16,266 nucleotides of DNA from VYFG01 sp964403545 (GCA_964403545.1 CAYOGN010000096.1:1-16266); one strand, 5' to 3'; counted from the stretch's first letter, positions 6,554 to 14,055 are shown. Made by a program: numbers and translations. The notes: generated by a model from the letters alone, not told the origin.

Positions 6554-8715
6554 TAGAGCGCTGATTGCTGGAGAAATTCCTTATGGCATTGTTCCAGCAG
6601 CCCGGAAAAAGATCGTTGCAGACGCAGAGACCCCTCGGTTCTTCCCTGATTTCCTTCGAGGTTCTGGCACCGGGCCCAGGGTTTCCCCTGTAGAACCCGC
6701 TCAATAACCAGACCTGAATCTTCCAGTTTCTCTCTGACCAGGCCGGCAAACGCCAGCCGTGTGAGAGCGGTCGGAATACTTTCCGCAGGGCGGCACCCGT
6801 AGCAAAAGCTTGTTGCTTCGGTTAAATCACACCGATCAGGATCGGGATGGAGATCGACATTGTTTGCACAAATAGCATTTACGATATCCGGATCAAAGTT
6901 TCGTAATACAGATTTAAGCTGATCTGGAAAATTGCGTGAAAAACTTTTTCTTGCGAGTTCGCAAAAGGAATTTCCCGGGTTCGTACGTGGCCGCAGATAC
7001 ACTACGCTATTGGCCCCGCTGTGTGGAATTTGGGTCAGGCCTATTCGAACCGGTGCAAATCCACAATGTTGCCAAAATCTGGCCAGTTCGGCGGAAACCG
7101 AAAAGTTAGCGCCGATCAGATCAAACCGTTGTTCTTCGTGCTGGCAGATAAACTTCAGCATTGCGCTGCCTAATCCGTTTCGTTGCCATTCCGGGTGGAT
7201 TACTATTCGCATTATCCTGCCCATTTTCAATGTTACCGAATCCGCCAAGCCAAGTTGGCTGGATAAAATTTCCGGTAGTACATGGCCTGCTGGTCGGCAT
7301 TCTCCACGCAGTAGTTGCAAGCCCATCGAAGGCGCAAGCTCGCCTTCTGTTACGATTACCGCCACCCCTGTCGTCACATGGGATCGTTGGTAATCATAGA
7401 CCATCCGGCAAATACGAATAGCAGGGTTATTCAGCAACTGTTTCAAATCCCCCGGGCGGGTCTTGTAGTGGGCCAATACCAGTAAACTGAATATTTCACG
7501 TAACAGTGGTTCATCATCCACCAGGGTCGCCTGATCGACCCATTCAATCCGACATTCGTTCGCATTCGGGGCTGAACACTGGATTGCCGATGAGGGTAGT
7601 GTCGGTAATTCTGCATCCAGCATCAGCAGCCGATTTATCGCCCGCTCCAGGGGGTCATGCTCGGACCAGCGAATGGGCTGAACCAGCCGGAATTTTCTCC
7701 AACCTCTGGTCTGTTTGTCCAGAATCCTGTTGAATCGCAGCATAAATCCCCTGCCAGTTCCTTCGTACCCATGCACGGTGGTGGCCATGGCAATCCGTGA
7801 ATAGTGCTGGAGAAGTTTTGTCAATTGCCCAAGGGGGATGCTTGCTGCTTCGTCGATCAGCAACAAATCGCAGCCCGGATAGTGGTCTATCAAATCGGTA
7901 ACAGTTCGCCATTGCAGCTTCGGCGACGATCCGTTTGTCACCTCGGCCGCATGACGGAATACACTTTCCACAGATTTTCGACTATGTCCAGTGACAATAA
8001 TATGATCCAGTCCGCGGCCAAGCAATATTCCTGCGGCCAGTCCAAGGGTGGCAGATTTACCCCGACCACGATCAGAAATCAGCACGGTTGGGCGCTTTCG
8101 CTGCCCAGTGACGACTTTGAGTACCGCGGCTATTGCCGATTCCTGATCGCTGGTGACAGCCGGTGTTTTGATTTTTCCATCTTCTTCGCGAGAGTGCTGA
8201 TCAGGCATCGGCAAATCTGCAACAGGAACGGGCGCCTGATGTTGGCAAATATGGATTGCCAACCCAGGCTCTGCCAATCGTCGCAGGCACCTTTCCAGAT
8301 AATACGGTCTGTTGGGTGATTTCGAAATCGGGGCTGCTCCGGTTTTATTGAGGGCATTCGCTTTCGGGTCATCAGGAACCAGGACACTCCTGGTGCCGGG
8401 ATTTACCAGTACTAGCAGGCCACCTCCGGTAATGGTGCCGCTGACAATCCCCAGGGAATCCGGATTTATTCCAGCCTCGGCGTCATAGACTACGGACTGA
8501 AACTCCCGGCCCAAAAATGTTCTGCTATCTTTGTTTGTTACAACGCTTGTCGAAGTGGCCGGACTATCGCTGATCCAGATCGTTTCGAGAGTGCCGAGCA
8601 ATTGCCGACTGGTCTTCAGGGCCCAGTCCCTGTCTCCCGACACGACGACCAGATACCGATGTCTGAACTGAGCCGCTCGAGCTCTCAGTGCGTTGCCATA
8701 CGCGTTCCAGCTCAT
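6493..8715 (-). CDS. tmcA: TmcA, tRNA(Met) wobble cytidine N4-acetyltransferase
   Basis: A 740-residue ATP-dependent enzyme that acetylates C34 of elongator tRNA-Met (ac4C), which prevents misreading of Ile codons. The domain order matches the family: an N-terminal DUF1726-like part, then a helicase-like module with Walker A DRGRGKSA (215-222), LLLIDEAASIPL (284-295) and TTVHGYEGTGRGF (312-324). A GNAT module follows with VIHPEWQRNGLGSAML (505-520, acetyl-CoA loop QRNGLG) and NFSVSAELARFWQHCGF (537-553), then the tRNA-binding C-terminal part ending near GLL (705-707). It is longer than E. coli TmcA (671 residues), partly because of a ~33-residue tail after GLL that is poorly conserved and runs antisense into hisD. 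Start 8715 is 25 bases after the ferredoxin stop, so it is probably the last gene of the rsmD-coaD-ferredoxin-tmcA operon. Confidence 0.95.
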   Translation of the reverse strand: MSWNAYGNALRARAAQFRHRYLVVVSGDRDWALKTSRQLLGTLETIWISDSPATSTSVVTNKDSRTFLGREFQSVVYDAEAGINPDSLGIVSGTITGGGLLVLVNPGTRSVLVPDDPKANALNKTGAAPISKSPNRPYYLERCLRRLAEPGLAIHICQHQAPVPVADLPMPDQHSREEDGKIKTPAVTSDQESAIAAVLKVVTGQRKRPTVLISDRGRGKSATLGLAAGILLGRGLDHIIVTGHSRKSVESVFRHAAEVTNGSSPKLQWRTVTDLIDHYPGCDLLLIDEAASIPLGQLTKLLQHYSRIAMATTVHGYEGTGRGFMLRFNRILDKQTRGWRKFRLVQPIRWSEHDPLERAINRLLMLDAELPTLPSSAIQCSAPNANECRIEWVDQATLVDDEPLLREIFSLLVLAHYKTRPGDLKQLLNNPAIRICRMVYDYQRSHVTTGVAVIVTEGELAPSMGLQLLRGECRPAGHVLPEILSSQLGLADSVTLKMGRIMRIVIHPEWQRNGLGSAMLKFICQHEEQRFDLIGANFSVSAELARFWQHCGFAPVRIGLTQIPHSGANSVVYLRPRTNPGNSFCELARKSFSRNFPDQLKSVLRNFDPDIVNAICANNVDLHPDPDRCDLTEATSFCYGCRPAESIPTALTRLAFAGLVREKLEDSGLVIERVLQGKPWARCQNLEGNQGRTEGSLRLQRSFSGLLEQCHKEFLQQSALYQSRCVGTSGVANRNSADRA

Positions 8716-8740
8716 GTCAATGGATCGACCAGTTTATCCA

Positions 8741-8998
8741 TCAATCCGGTTGTGTTGCAGTCAGCTGATGATATTTGCCTAAAAGCTGCTGTTTATTTTC
8801 AACATGATCCGGATCCATCGGGATGCAGTCTACCGGACATACCTCAACACACTGGCTGGTTGCAAAATGGCCGACGCATTCGGTGCAACGCGTCCAGTCA
8901 ATCTGGTAAATTTCAGGGCCCTGAAAAATCGCATCATTGGGACATTCGGGTTCGCAGACGTCGCAGTTAATACATTCGTCGGTAATGGTTAATGCCAT
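8741..8998 (-). CDS. fdx: Alvin-type 2[4Fe-4S] ferredoxin (YfhL-like)
   Basis: An 85-residue cytoplasmic ferredoxin with two [4Fe-4S] clusters. The first motif is Cys9-x2-Cys12-x2-Cys15-x3-Cys19 (CINCDVCEPECPNDAI). The second is Cys38-x2-Cys41-x8-Cys50-x3-Cys54, followed by an extra Cys58. The eight-residue insert between the second and third cysteine, the extra downstream cysteine and the helical C-terminal extension are the marks of the Allochromatium vinosum (Alvin) family, which includes E. coli YfhL and Pseudomonas Fdx1. A good ribosome binding site, AGGAG (9007-9011), lies eight bases before the ATG. The physiological partner is unknown. A ferredoxin of this type next to coaD is a familiar arrangement in Pseudomonas. 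Confidence 0.95.
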   Translation of the reverse strand: MALTITDECINCDVCEPECPNDAIFQGPEIYQIDWTRCTECVGHFATSQCVEVCPVDCIPMDPDHVENKQQLLGKYHQLTATQPD

Positions 8999-9033
8999 AC
9001 AAACTACTCCTGGTCAGCTGCCCTTGATCAAAA

Positions 9034-9522
9034 TTAGCTGTGGGTGCCAAATTTATCTTGTAGTGCCTGGTGAACCATAGGATGGACGAAATCGCTGACA
9101 TCGCCCTTATAGCGGGCAATCTCCTTGACCAGAGAGGCCGAGACAAAGGTGTAGTGTTCCGAAGGTGTCAGGAAGACCGTTTCGATTTTTGGATCCAGGC
9201 AACGATTCATTGACGCCAGCTGAAACTCATATTCAAAATCCGAAACAGCGCGCAGCCCTCTCAATAACACCCGGGCACCCATCGATCGGGCAAAGTCTAT
9301 CAACAGGCCTGAGAATCCAATGATTTCTACATGGGTATCATTTTTCAGCACTTCATGGGCTAACTGTATTCTGTGATCGAGACTGAATAAAGGACTTTTT
9401 TCCGGATTTTCTGCGATTGCCAGAATCAGTTTATCAAACATATGGGCGGTACGCGTTACCAGATCGCTATGTCCATTAGTGATGGGATCGAATGTCCCGG
9501 CGTAAACAGCCGTCATCTTCAT
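9034..9522 (-). CDS. coaD: CoaD, phosphopantetheine adenylyltransferase
   Basis: A 162-residue cytoplasmic enzyme that joins 4'-phosphopantetheine and ATP to give dephospho-CoA, the penultimate step of coenzyme A synthesis. The nucleotidyltransferase motif TFDPITNGH (10-18) with His18 is present, as are VLLRGLRAVSDFEYEFQLASMN, which binds substrate, and the TPSEHYTFVSASLVKEIARYKGDVSDFV stretch holding the second nucleotide-binding motif (FVSASLVKE). Residue 8 is Ala where most members have Pro (YPGTFDP), a mild variation outside the catalytic residues. The start has two nearby ATG codons (9522 and 9516); the first is taken because it lies two bases after the rsmD stop, suggesting translational coupling. 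The length matches the family (~160 residues). Confidence 0.97.
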   Translation of the reverse strand: MKMTAVYAGTFDPITNGHSDLVTRTAHMFDKLILAIAENPEKSPLFSLDHRIQLAHEVLKNDTHVEIIGFSGLLIDFARSMGARVLLRGLRAVSDFEYEFQLASMNRCLDPKIETVFLTPSEHYTFVSASLVKEIARYKGDVSDFVHPMVHQALQDKFGTHS

Positions 9523-9524
9523 AA

Positions 9525-10121
9525 TTAATTTGTATTATCGTAGTTGCCAGGGGTTTTAGTCTGGATCAGGGTGGATTGCACGAGGCCACGGGTCTTTTGC
9601 CGAATGATATGCCAACTCGGCGCAATTGGTAAGGGGATATCTGTGTCCAGGGATTCTATATAGACCAACGCGTTGTCTGCGAGCAACTGCCTCCGGGACA
9701 ATAGTTGGCATACGGCGGGCAGGAGATCGGAATGAAACGGAGGATCAAGAAACACCAGATCATATCTTCGGGTACACTGTTTGAGGAAATGTTCAGCGTT
9801 GTCATGGATAACCGTAACCCATTCACTGGCATTCAGTAACTCACAATTTTGAACCAATTGGTGAACAATTTGCGGGTTTGATTCAACCAGGGTGACAGAT
9901 TTCGCCCCACGGGATGCCGCCTCGAATCCGAACGCACCGCTGCCGGCAAACAAGTCGAGGCAGTGACTGCCCCTGATCGTACTCTGCAGCCAGTTGAACA
10001 ATGTTTCTCGTACCACATCGGGTGAAGGTCGCAATTCGGGTGCTGCAGGAAATCGAACTACCCGGCTCCTCCACTGGCCTCCAATAATTCGAATACGCCC
10101 CTCTCTGGTACCCTTTTTCAT
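9525..10121 (-). CDS. rsmD: RsmD, 16S rRNA (guanine-966-N2)-methyltransferase
   Basis: A 198-residue SAM-dependent methyltransferase that makes m2G966 in 16S rRNA of the assembled 30S subunit. The SAM-binding stretch CLDLFAGSGAFGFEAASRG and the catalytic motif DLVFLDPPF are clear, as is the N-terminal RIIGGQWRSR that opens the family. The frame is open 17 codons further to an ATG at 10172, but I set the start at 10121 (MKKGTREGRIRIIGGQWRSR) because this gives the family N-terminus and the 198-residue length of E. coli RsmD. The upstream extension (LLFNLLCKSTNHVFLT) matches nothing known. It is divergent from ftsY, as in E. coli, and is the first gene of the operon that continues with coaD two bases downstream. 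Confidence 0.94.
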   Translation of the reverse strand: MKKGTREGRIRIIGGQWRSRVVRFPAAPELRPSPDVVRETLFNWLQSTIRGSHCLDLFAGSGAFGFEAASRGAKSVTLVESNPQIVHQLVQNCELLNASEWVTVIHDNAEHFLKQCTRRYDLVFLDPPFHSDLLPAVCQLLSRRQLLADNALVYIESLDTDIPLPIAPSWHIIRQKTRGLVQSTLIQTKTPGNYDNTN

Positions 10122-10208
10122 AGTCAAAAAAACGTGGTTAGTGCTCTTGCAGAGTAAGTTGAACAATAGCATCGATGATACGATACGCTTTTTAAAAAAA
10201 CGATCAGA

Positions 10209-11171
10209 ATGAAATTTTTCTCTTCAGGTAAAAAGAGTGATCAGGGGGCTGGCAAGAAAAAATCCGGGCTGTTTTCCGGTCTTGCCAAAACCCGCGCTGG
10301 TCTGTTTGGAGGGGTTGCCAATCTGTTTTCCAGCGAGAAGCTGGACGAATCCGTTTTTGAAGCGATAGAAGACCAACTTCTGGTTGCTGACCTTGGCGTT
10401 ACGGCGAGTCAAAAAATCATCCGGCGTCTGCGTGACGATGCAAAGACAAGCAAGCCGGGCAACAACGCTGCGTTGTTAGATGGGTTGCGGCAAGTGCTTC
10501 TTGAGATTGTTTCACCCTGTGAGCCGCAGGAACTCGAATTGTCAGAAAACAGACCCACAGTAATTTTGATGGTGGGTGTGAATGGGGTAGGGAAAACAAC
10601 TACCCTGGCTAAAATCGCGAGCAAATATAAAAATCAGGGTCAGCGGGTAATGTTGGCCGCCTGCGATACATTTCGTGCTGCGGCTATAGAACAACTGCAA
10701 AACTGGGGCCAGCGGCTGGAAGTCCCGGTGATTGCCCAGACCCACGGTGCAGATGCTGCCGCAGTGGCGTTTGACGCTTATAGTGCCGCCCGGGCGAGGA
10801 ACTGCAATCTGTTGCTGATCGATACCGCAGGACGCCAGCATACTCATAGCGACCTGGTGGAACAGCTGAAAAAGGTAAAAAGAGTGCTGACGAAAGCGGA
10901 TTCCAATGTGCCGGACGAGGTTTGGCTCACCCTCGATGCCGGTAATGGACAAAATGTGATATCCCAGGTCGAGCACTTCCATCAGGCGGTGACGATAACC
11001 GGGTTGTGCATCACCAAACTGGATGGAACCGCAAAAGGTGGTGTGGTCATCTCGCTGGCAGACAAGTTTGGCCTTCCAATCAGGTATATTGGTGTCGGAG
11101 AAGCAGCAGATGATCTACGGAAGTTTAATGCGTCGGAGTTTGTAGATGCACTGCTGCCGGAATTGCCCTAG
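10209..11171 (+). CDS. ftsY: FtsY, signal recognition particle receptor GTPase
   Basis: A 320-residue SRP receptor that docks the Ffh-ribosome complex at the membrane and, with Ffh, hydrolyses GTP to release nascent membrane proteins to SecYEG. The NG domain (about residue 42 to the end) shows G1 GVNGVGKTTT (123-132), DTFRAAAIEQL (153-163), G3 DTAGR (205-209) and G4 TKLDGTAKGG (269-278). The N-terminal A domain is short (~42 residues) and basic (KKSDQGAGKKKSGLFSGLAKTRAGLF) instead of long and acidic as in E. coli; its amphipathic lysine-rich stretch is probably the membrane-targeting helix. The usual TGQN motif reads NGQN (Asn246). An inverted repeat brackets the stop codon. ftsE starts 37 bases downstream, so ftsY-ftsE-ftsX is probably one operon. 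Confidence 0.97.
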   Translation: MKFFSSGKKSDQGAGKKKSGLFSGLAKTRAGLFGGVANLFSSEKLDESVFEAIEDQLLVADLGVTASQKIIRRLRDDAKTSKPGNNAALLDGLRQVLLEIVSPCEPQELELSENRPTVILMVGVNGVGKTTTLAKIASKYKNQGQRVMLAACDTFRAAAIEQLQNWGQRLEVPVIAQTHGADAAAVAFDAYSAARARNCNLLLIDTAGRQHTHSDLVEQLKKVKRVLTKADSNVPDEVWLTLDAGNGQNVISQVEHFHQAVTITGLCITKLDGTAKGGVVISLADKFGLPIRYIGVGEAADDLRKFNASEFVDALLPELP

Positions 11172-11178
11172 TCCGGCA
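11155..11178. other. Inverted repeat bracketing the ftsY stop codon
   Basis: TGCCGGA (11155-11161) and TCCGGCA (11172-11178) are perfect 7-base GC-rich arms around a 10-base loop that ends with the ftsY TAG stop. The transcript should fold into a hairpin just before ftsE. No T-run follows, so a classic terminator is unlikely. A role in partial attenuation or mRNA processing between ftsY and ftsE is possible but not shown. Confidence 0.5.
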
Positions 11179-11208
11179 CCCAAGGCTTGAAGGGTTCAGA
11201 GTTTCCAG

Positions 11209-11883
11209 ATGATTCGCTTTAGTCAGGTCGCAAAACGCTACCCCAATGGGCGCGAGGCACTCAGTGATGTTTCATTTTTCCTGGCCAAAGGATCATTTAC
11301 TTTTCTTACCGGACACTCTGGTGCCGGCAAAAGTACATTGCTTAAGTTGATTACCCTGTCGGAAATTGCCAGCCGGGGGCAGGTTCTGGTGGAAGAGAAG
11401 AACCTGTCGAAACTGAAAGGTAACAAAATCGCAGCCCATCGAAGAACTGTTGGCAGTGTGTTCCAGGATCATCAACTACTGGATGATCGGACGGTGGAAG
11501 ACAATGTGGCATTGCCTCTGGTGTTGGCGGGTATTGAACATCGTGAAATTCAACACCGGGTGAGGGCTGCGCTGGACAAGGTTGGTTTGCTGAAAATGGC
11601 CAGGCGTTACCCGGTAACCCTGTCAGGAGGCGAACAACAACGCGTAGGTATCGCCCGGGCCGTTGTGGCGAGGCCAAAAATTTTACTTGCAGATGAACCT
11701 ACGGGTAACCTTGACCCCACTTTGTCAGACGAGATTATGCAGCTATTTGCACAATTCAATCAGGTCGATATTACAGTCCTGATTGCTACCCATGATTATC
11801 GTCATCTGGAGCGATTCAATTGTCAGGTGTTAGTACTATCCGAAGGAAAGCGGGTTGATTCCGGAGTTATCGAGCCAGCCTGA
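11209..11883 (+). CDS. ftsE: FtsE, cell-division ABC ATPase
   Basis: A 224-residue ATP-binding subunit of the FtsEX complex. FtsEX is recruited to the division ring and, in Gammaproteobacteria, activates septal peptidoglycan hydrolysis through EnvC-type activators. The motifs are complete: Walker A GHSGAGKST (35-43), Q-loop Gln86, signature LSGGEQQR (138-145), Walker B ILLADEPTGNLDP (158-170) and switch His195 in ATHDYRHL. The opening MIRFSQVAKRYPNGREAL and the length are typical of FtsE. The TGA stop and the ftsX ATG share one base (TGATG), a coupled arrangement that keeps the two subunits in balance. The start follows CAGAG ten bases upstream, a weak ribosome binding site. Confidence 0.97.
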   Translation: MIRFSQVAKRYPNGREALSDVSFFLAKGSFTFLTGHSGAGKSTLLKLITLSEIASRGQVLVEEKNLSKLKGNKIAAHRRTVGSVFQDHQLLDDRTVEDNVALPLVLAGIEHREIQHRVRAALDKVGLLKMARRYPVTLSGGEQQRVGIARAVVARPKILLADEPTGNLDPTLSDEIMQLFAQFNQVDITVLIATHDYRHLERFNCQVLVLSEGKRVDSGVIEPA

Positions 11884-12812
11884 TGCCCAACAGTTTCAAA
11901 GTGTGGCTGTTGCGACATCTGCAGGTGATGTTTGATACCGTCGGCCGACTATGCAAGGCACCGGTTTCGAGTGCCATCACCATACTTGTATTGGCCATTG
12001 CGATAACCTTGCCACTGGTGTTGTTCAAAATCGTTCATAGCCTTGAGACGGTCTTCAAACCCCTCACAGGCGAACCACAGATTTCTGTTTTTTTGAAAAG
12101 TAGCTTCGAGGACAGTGGCATTGATCCTGTGGAGCTCGGTCATCGGCTGTTGCAAAATCCAATGATTGAAGACGTTCAGTATATTTCGCCGGAACAGGGC
12201 ATTGCTGAATTTTCCGAGATGCCGGGGTTCAAGGAGGCTCTCGAAGCGCTGCCTTCCAATCCTTTACCGCCATTACTGCTGGTGTTTCCTGCAACCGGAA
12301 GAGACAACGCGGCGACCGATGCGCTAGTTGTACAACTTGCCGGGATGCAGGAGGTCGACGCTGCGGTATACGATCAGGAATGGTTGTATCGATTAGCAGC
12401 GATGATCGCGCTTTTTCAACGTGGTGTGGTGGTGTTGGCGCTTTTGATGGCAGTGAGTATATTGTTGATTATCAGCAATACTATTCGACTGGGAATAATA
12501 AACCGTAGCCGGGAAATCGAAATTATCAATTTGATGGGCGGCACCCATGGTTTTATCCGTCGTCCATTTCTTTATACCGGGGCTGTCCAGAGTTTTCTTG
12601 GTGCTGCACTGGCCTGGTTATTAACAAATTTGACGCTCTATTTGCTGGCGCAGCCAGTTACCCGGTTAACCACACTGTATCAAAGTGAATTTCAGATTGG
12701 CTGGGTCGATCCGGGTCTTGCTGCCATCGTGATCATTTGCGCGGTACTGCTTGGATTGCTCGCTGCGAGATTGACCGTGGATCGATTCTTGCGCGGACTA
12801 AAGCCTGGCTAA
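11883..12812 (+). CDS. ftsX: FtsX, membrane subunit of the FtsEX division complex
   Basis: A 309-residue inner-membrane protein. Four hydrophobic segments are visible, at about residues 28-51, 179-204, 228-256 and 279-297. The periplasmic loop between the first two (about 52-178) is the part that contacts the hydrolase activator in other Gammaproteobacteria; it contains QISVFLKSSF and QYISPEQGIAEFSE, both typical. The stretch NRSREIEIINLMGGTHGFIRRPFL (207-230) is the cytoplasmic coupling segment shared with MacB/FtsX permeases. The gene shares one base with ftsE. In many relatives rpoH follows ftsX; here the next gene is infA in the opposite direction. No EnvC-type gene is in the window. Confidence 0.95.
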   Translation: MPNSFKVWLLRHLQVMFDTVGRLCKAPVSSAITILVLAIAITLPLVLFKIVHSLETVFKPLTGEPQISVFLKSSFEDSGIDPVELGHRLLQNPMIEDVQYISPEQGIAEFSEMPGFKEALEALPSNPLPPLLLVFPATGRDNAATDALVVQLAGMQEVDAAVYDQEWLYRLAAMIALFQRGVVVLALLMAVSILLIISNTIRLGIINRSREIEIINLMGGTHGFIRRPFLYTGAVQSFLGAALAWLLTNLTLYLLAQPVTRLTTLYQSEFQIGWVDPGLAAIVIICAVLLGLLAARLTVDRFLRGLKPG

Positions 12813-12908
12813 AATATCAAATAAGGAAACCTTTGATCGGTCGTAATTTGTTCAGAGATTGGCCACTAAACCGATTGCTCCTGATGGTGTATTTTGGCTT
12901 TAAGGTTA

Positions 12909-13127
12909 TTACCTTGCGCGAAATGTGATTCGGCCTTTACTGAGGTCATAGGGGGTAAGCTGGACAGTGACTGAGTCGCCACGCAAAATTCGAATATAGT
13001 GTTTACGCATTTTGCCTGAAATATGAGCAATAATCTCATGCCCGTTTTCAAGCTTTACCTTGAACTGGGTGTTGGGAAGGGTTTCGATTACCGTGCCCTC
13101 CATTTCGATGCTTTCTTCTTTGGCCAC
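12909..13127 (-). CDS. infA: InfA, translation initiation factor IF-1 (GTG start)
   Basis: IF-1 is a 72-residue OB-fold protein that binds the ribosomal A site and helps IF-2 and IF-3 set up initiation. The sequence AKEESIEMEGTVIETLPN through GKMRKHYIRILRGD to LTPYDLSKGRITFRAR matches the bacterial IF-1 consensus along its whole length. The conserved N-terminus (M)AKEESIEMEG is preceded in frame by GTG (13125-13127) and not ATG, so I infer a GTG start, which gives exactly 72 residues. The frame is open much further upstream to an ATG at 13301, but that 58-residue extension matches nothing and overlaps the start of the divergent gene. ATT directly before the GTG is a less likely start. The gene stands alone and converges on ftsX. 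Confidence 0.93.
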   Translation of the reverse strand: MAKEESIEMEGTVIETLPNTQFKVKLENGHEIIAHISGKMRKHYIRILRGDSVTVQLTPYDLSKGRITFRAR

Positions 13128-13282
13128 AATTTTGCCTGTTTTTAAGGAATTGCGGAGTGTAATGAAGAATGGCGCCGGATACAAACCACTTTTCAGATAA
13201 GTGACAGTAAAACCCGGACATATACAGACCAGAAAAACCTCGATATGATTGCAAAATATTTCAATTTTGATAACGGTGCACC

Positions 13283-13930
13283 ATGACAATACACAAAACA
13301 AGATCCAGAGCTAGCGCAGGTTTAACAGGTCTTTTGCTGGCCTTTCTCAGTATTCCGGTTTCAGCAACAGAGCCCGGCTGGTACGGTGGTTTTTCAGTGG
13401 GACAATCGGAGATCAAAGATACAGGCTCCCTCAATGAACTCTGTTCTACTGTTTTTGTTGTCTGCGACGACGCGAATAATGATACGGCGTTACAGGGAAT
13501 TATCGGCTACCAGATTAACGATTTTGTTGCTGCAGAAGGCATGTATTTTGACCTTGGTTCACCATCGTTGACGGTATCGTCCCCGGTGGCTGCAGATGCT
13601 ACGGTTGAATTGTCCGGTTTCAGTATCTCGCTGCTACCGCAAATCCCGATCGGCAGTATTGGTGGCATCTTTGGCCGTATCGGCCTTGCGGGGGGTGAAG
13701 TGGAGGTAATTGCTGCGGTTCCATCGCTGGGTCTTGCGGAAAGAGAAAGCGCCACCGGCGGGACTATCATTGTCGGTGCCGGTGGTGCCATTAATCTTGG
13801 TAGCAATGTTTCCATTCGAGTGGAATGGACACGTTATGCTTTTGATGAAACATTGCGTCTTGCGGATAGTGATATCACAACGCCAGATCTTGATGTTATT
13901 TCGGGTACGCTTATCTTCAGGTTTCGTTAA
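13283..13930 (+). CDS. Small outer-membrane beta-barrel protein
   Basis: A 215-residue predicted outer-membrane protein of the OmpA-like/OMP_b-brl 8-strand type. It begins with a basic stretch, a hydrophobic core (GLTGLLLAFLSIPV) and a likely signal peptidase I site after VSA (26-28). The mature part opens with GWYGGFSVGQSEIKD, the usual first strand, and alternates polar and hydrophobic residues with many glycines. It ends with DVISGTLIFRFR, a C-terminal strand whose last aromatic residue is followed by Arg rather than being terminal. Cys54 and Cys61, next to an acidic run DDANND, are probably a disulfide in a surface loop. No specific function can be assigned; relatives are annotated only as porin-like or OmpW/OmpA-like. 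It is divergent from infA and probably transcribed alone. Confidence 0.78.
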   Translation: MTIHKTRSRASAGLTGLLLAFLSIPVSATEPGWYGGFSVGQSEIKDTGSLNELCSTVFVVCDDANNDTALQGIIGYQINDFVAAEGMYFDLGSPSLTVSSPVAADATVELSGFSISLLPQIPIGSIGGIFGRIGLAGGEVEVIAAVPSLGLAERESATGGTIIVGAGGAINLGSNVSIRVEWTRYAFDETLRLADSDITTPDLDVISGTLIFRFR

Positions 13931-14016
13931 AACCAGGCTACGATTTTTCCAGAGTTCCACAGACTCCCGGGCGGTGTGGTTCTCTGAACAACTGACTCAA
14001 CCGTAGCGGGGCTAAT

Positions 14017-14055
14017 GTACCAGGGCGTTCTGTCACATTGACAGGGCCCCTGTAT
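14017..14055. promoter_or_regulatory. Overlapping dyads in the leader of the TPR-sulfotransferase gene
   Basis: CTGTCA-CAT-TGACAG (14030-14044) is a perfect 6-base inverted repeat. It overlaps a second palindrome, ACAGGG-C-CCCTGT (14041-14053), so the two hairpins are partly exclusive. An outer imperfect pairing (TAC, GGGC with GCCC, GTA) can extend the first dyad into one hairpin of about 39 bases. The element lies midway in the 216-base gap between the barrel-protein gene and the TPR-sulfotransferase gene, about 90 bases before the start codon. It could be an operator or a structured leader. The rest of this gap shows nothing I can identify. Confidence 0.45.

Noticed and set aside
6550..6700. 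Possible frameshift near the tmcA C-terminus
   Set aside because: The residues around 675-707 (LQGKPWAR to FSGLLEQ) still fit the family pattern in frame, and the other two frames fit worse. It remains a point to check in reads.
7804..8319. 171-residue open frame on the + strand inside tmcA
   Set aside because: It is antisense to the conserved helicase-like module of TmcA, has no recognisable domain and no ribosome binding site; several similar antisense frames lie over hisD and murA.
10122..10172. Longer rsmD start at 10172
   Set aside because: The family N-terminus and the usual 198-residue length begin at 10121; the extra 17 residues show no conservation I recognise.
10159..10187. TTGAAC ... 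GATACG as an ftsY promoter
   Set aside because: The spacing is right (17 bases) but the -10 matches only three of six positions, so I did not list it as a feature.
12823..12833. AAGG-AAA-CCTT between ftsX and infA as a shared terminator
   Set aside because: The stem has only four pairs and no T-run follows of the length expected for an intrinsic terminator.
13249..13273. TTGCAA ... TGATAA as a promoter of the barrel-protein gene
   Set aside because: The spacer is only 13 bases and the -10 would lie within 10 bases of the start codon.
12909..13301. 130-residue reading of the IF-1 frame from ATG 13301
   Set aside because: The first 58 residues match nothing, overlap the divergent gene's start, and the last 72 residues are a complete IF-1 with a GTG at the family start.
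14038..14043. Perfect -35 hexamer TTGACA upstream of the TPR-sulfotransferase
   Set aside because: No -10-like hexamer lies 15-19 bases downstream; the hexamer is explained by the CTGTCA-CAT-TGACAG dyad.
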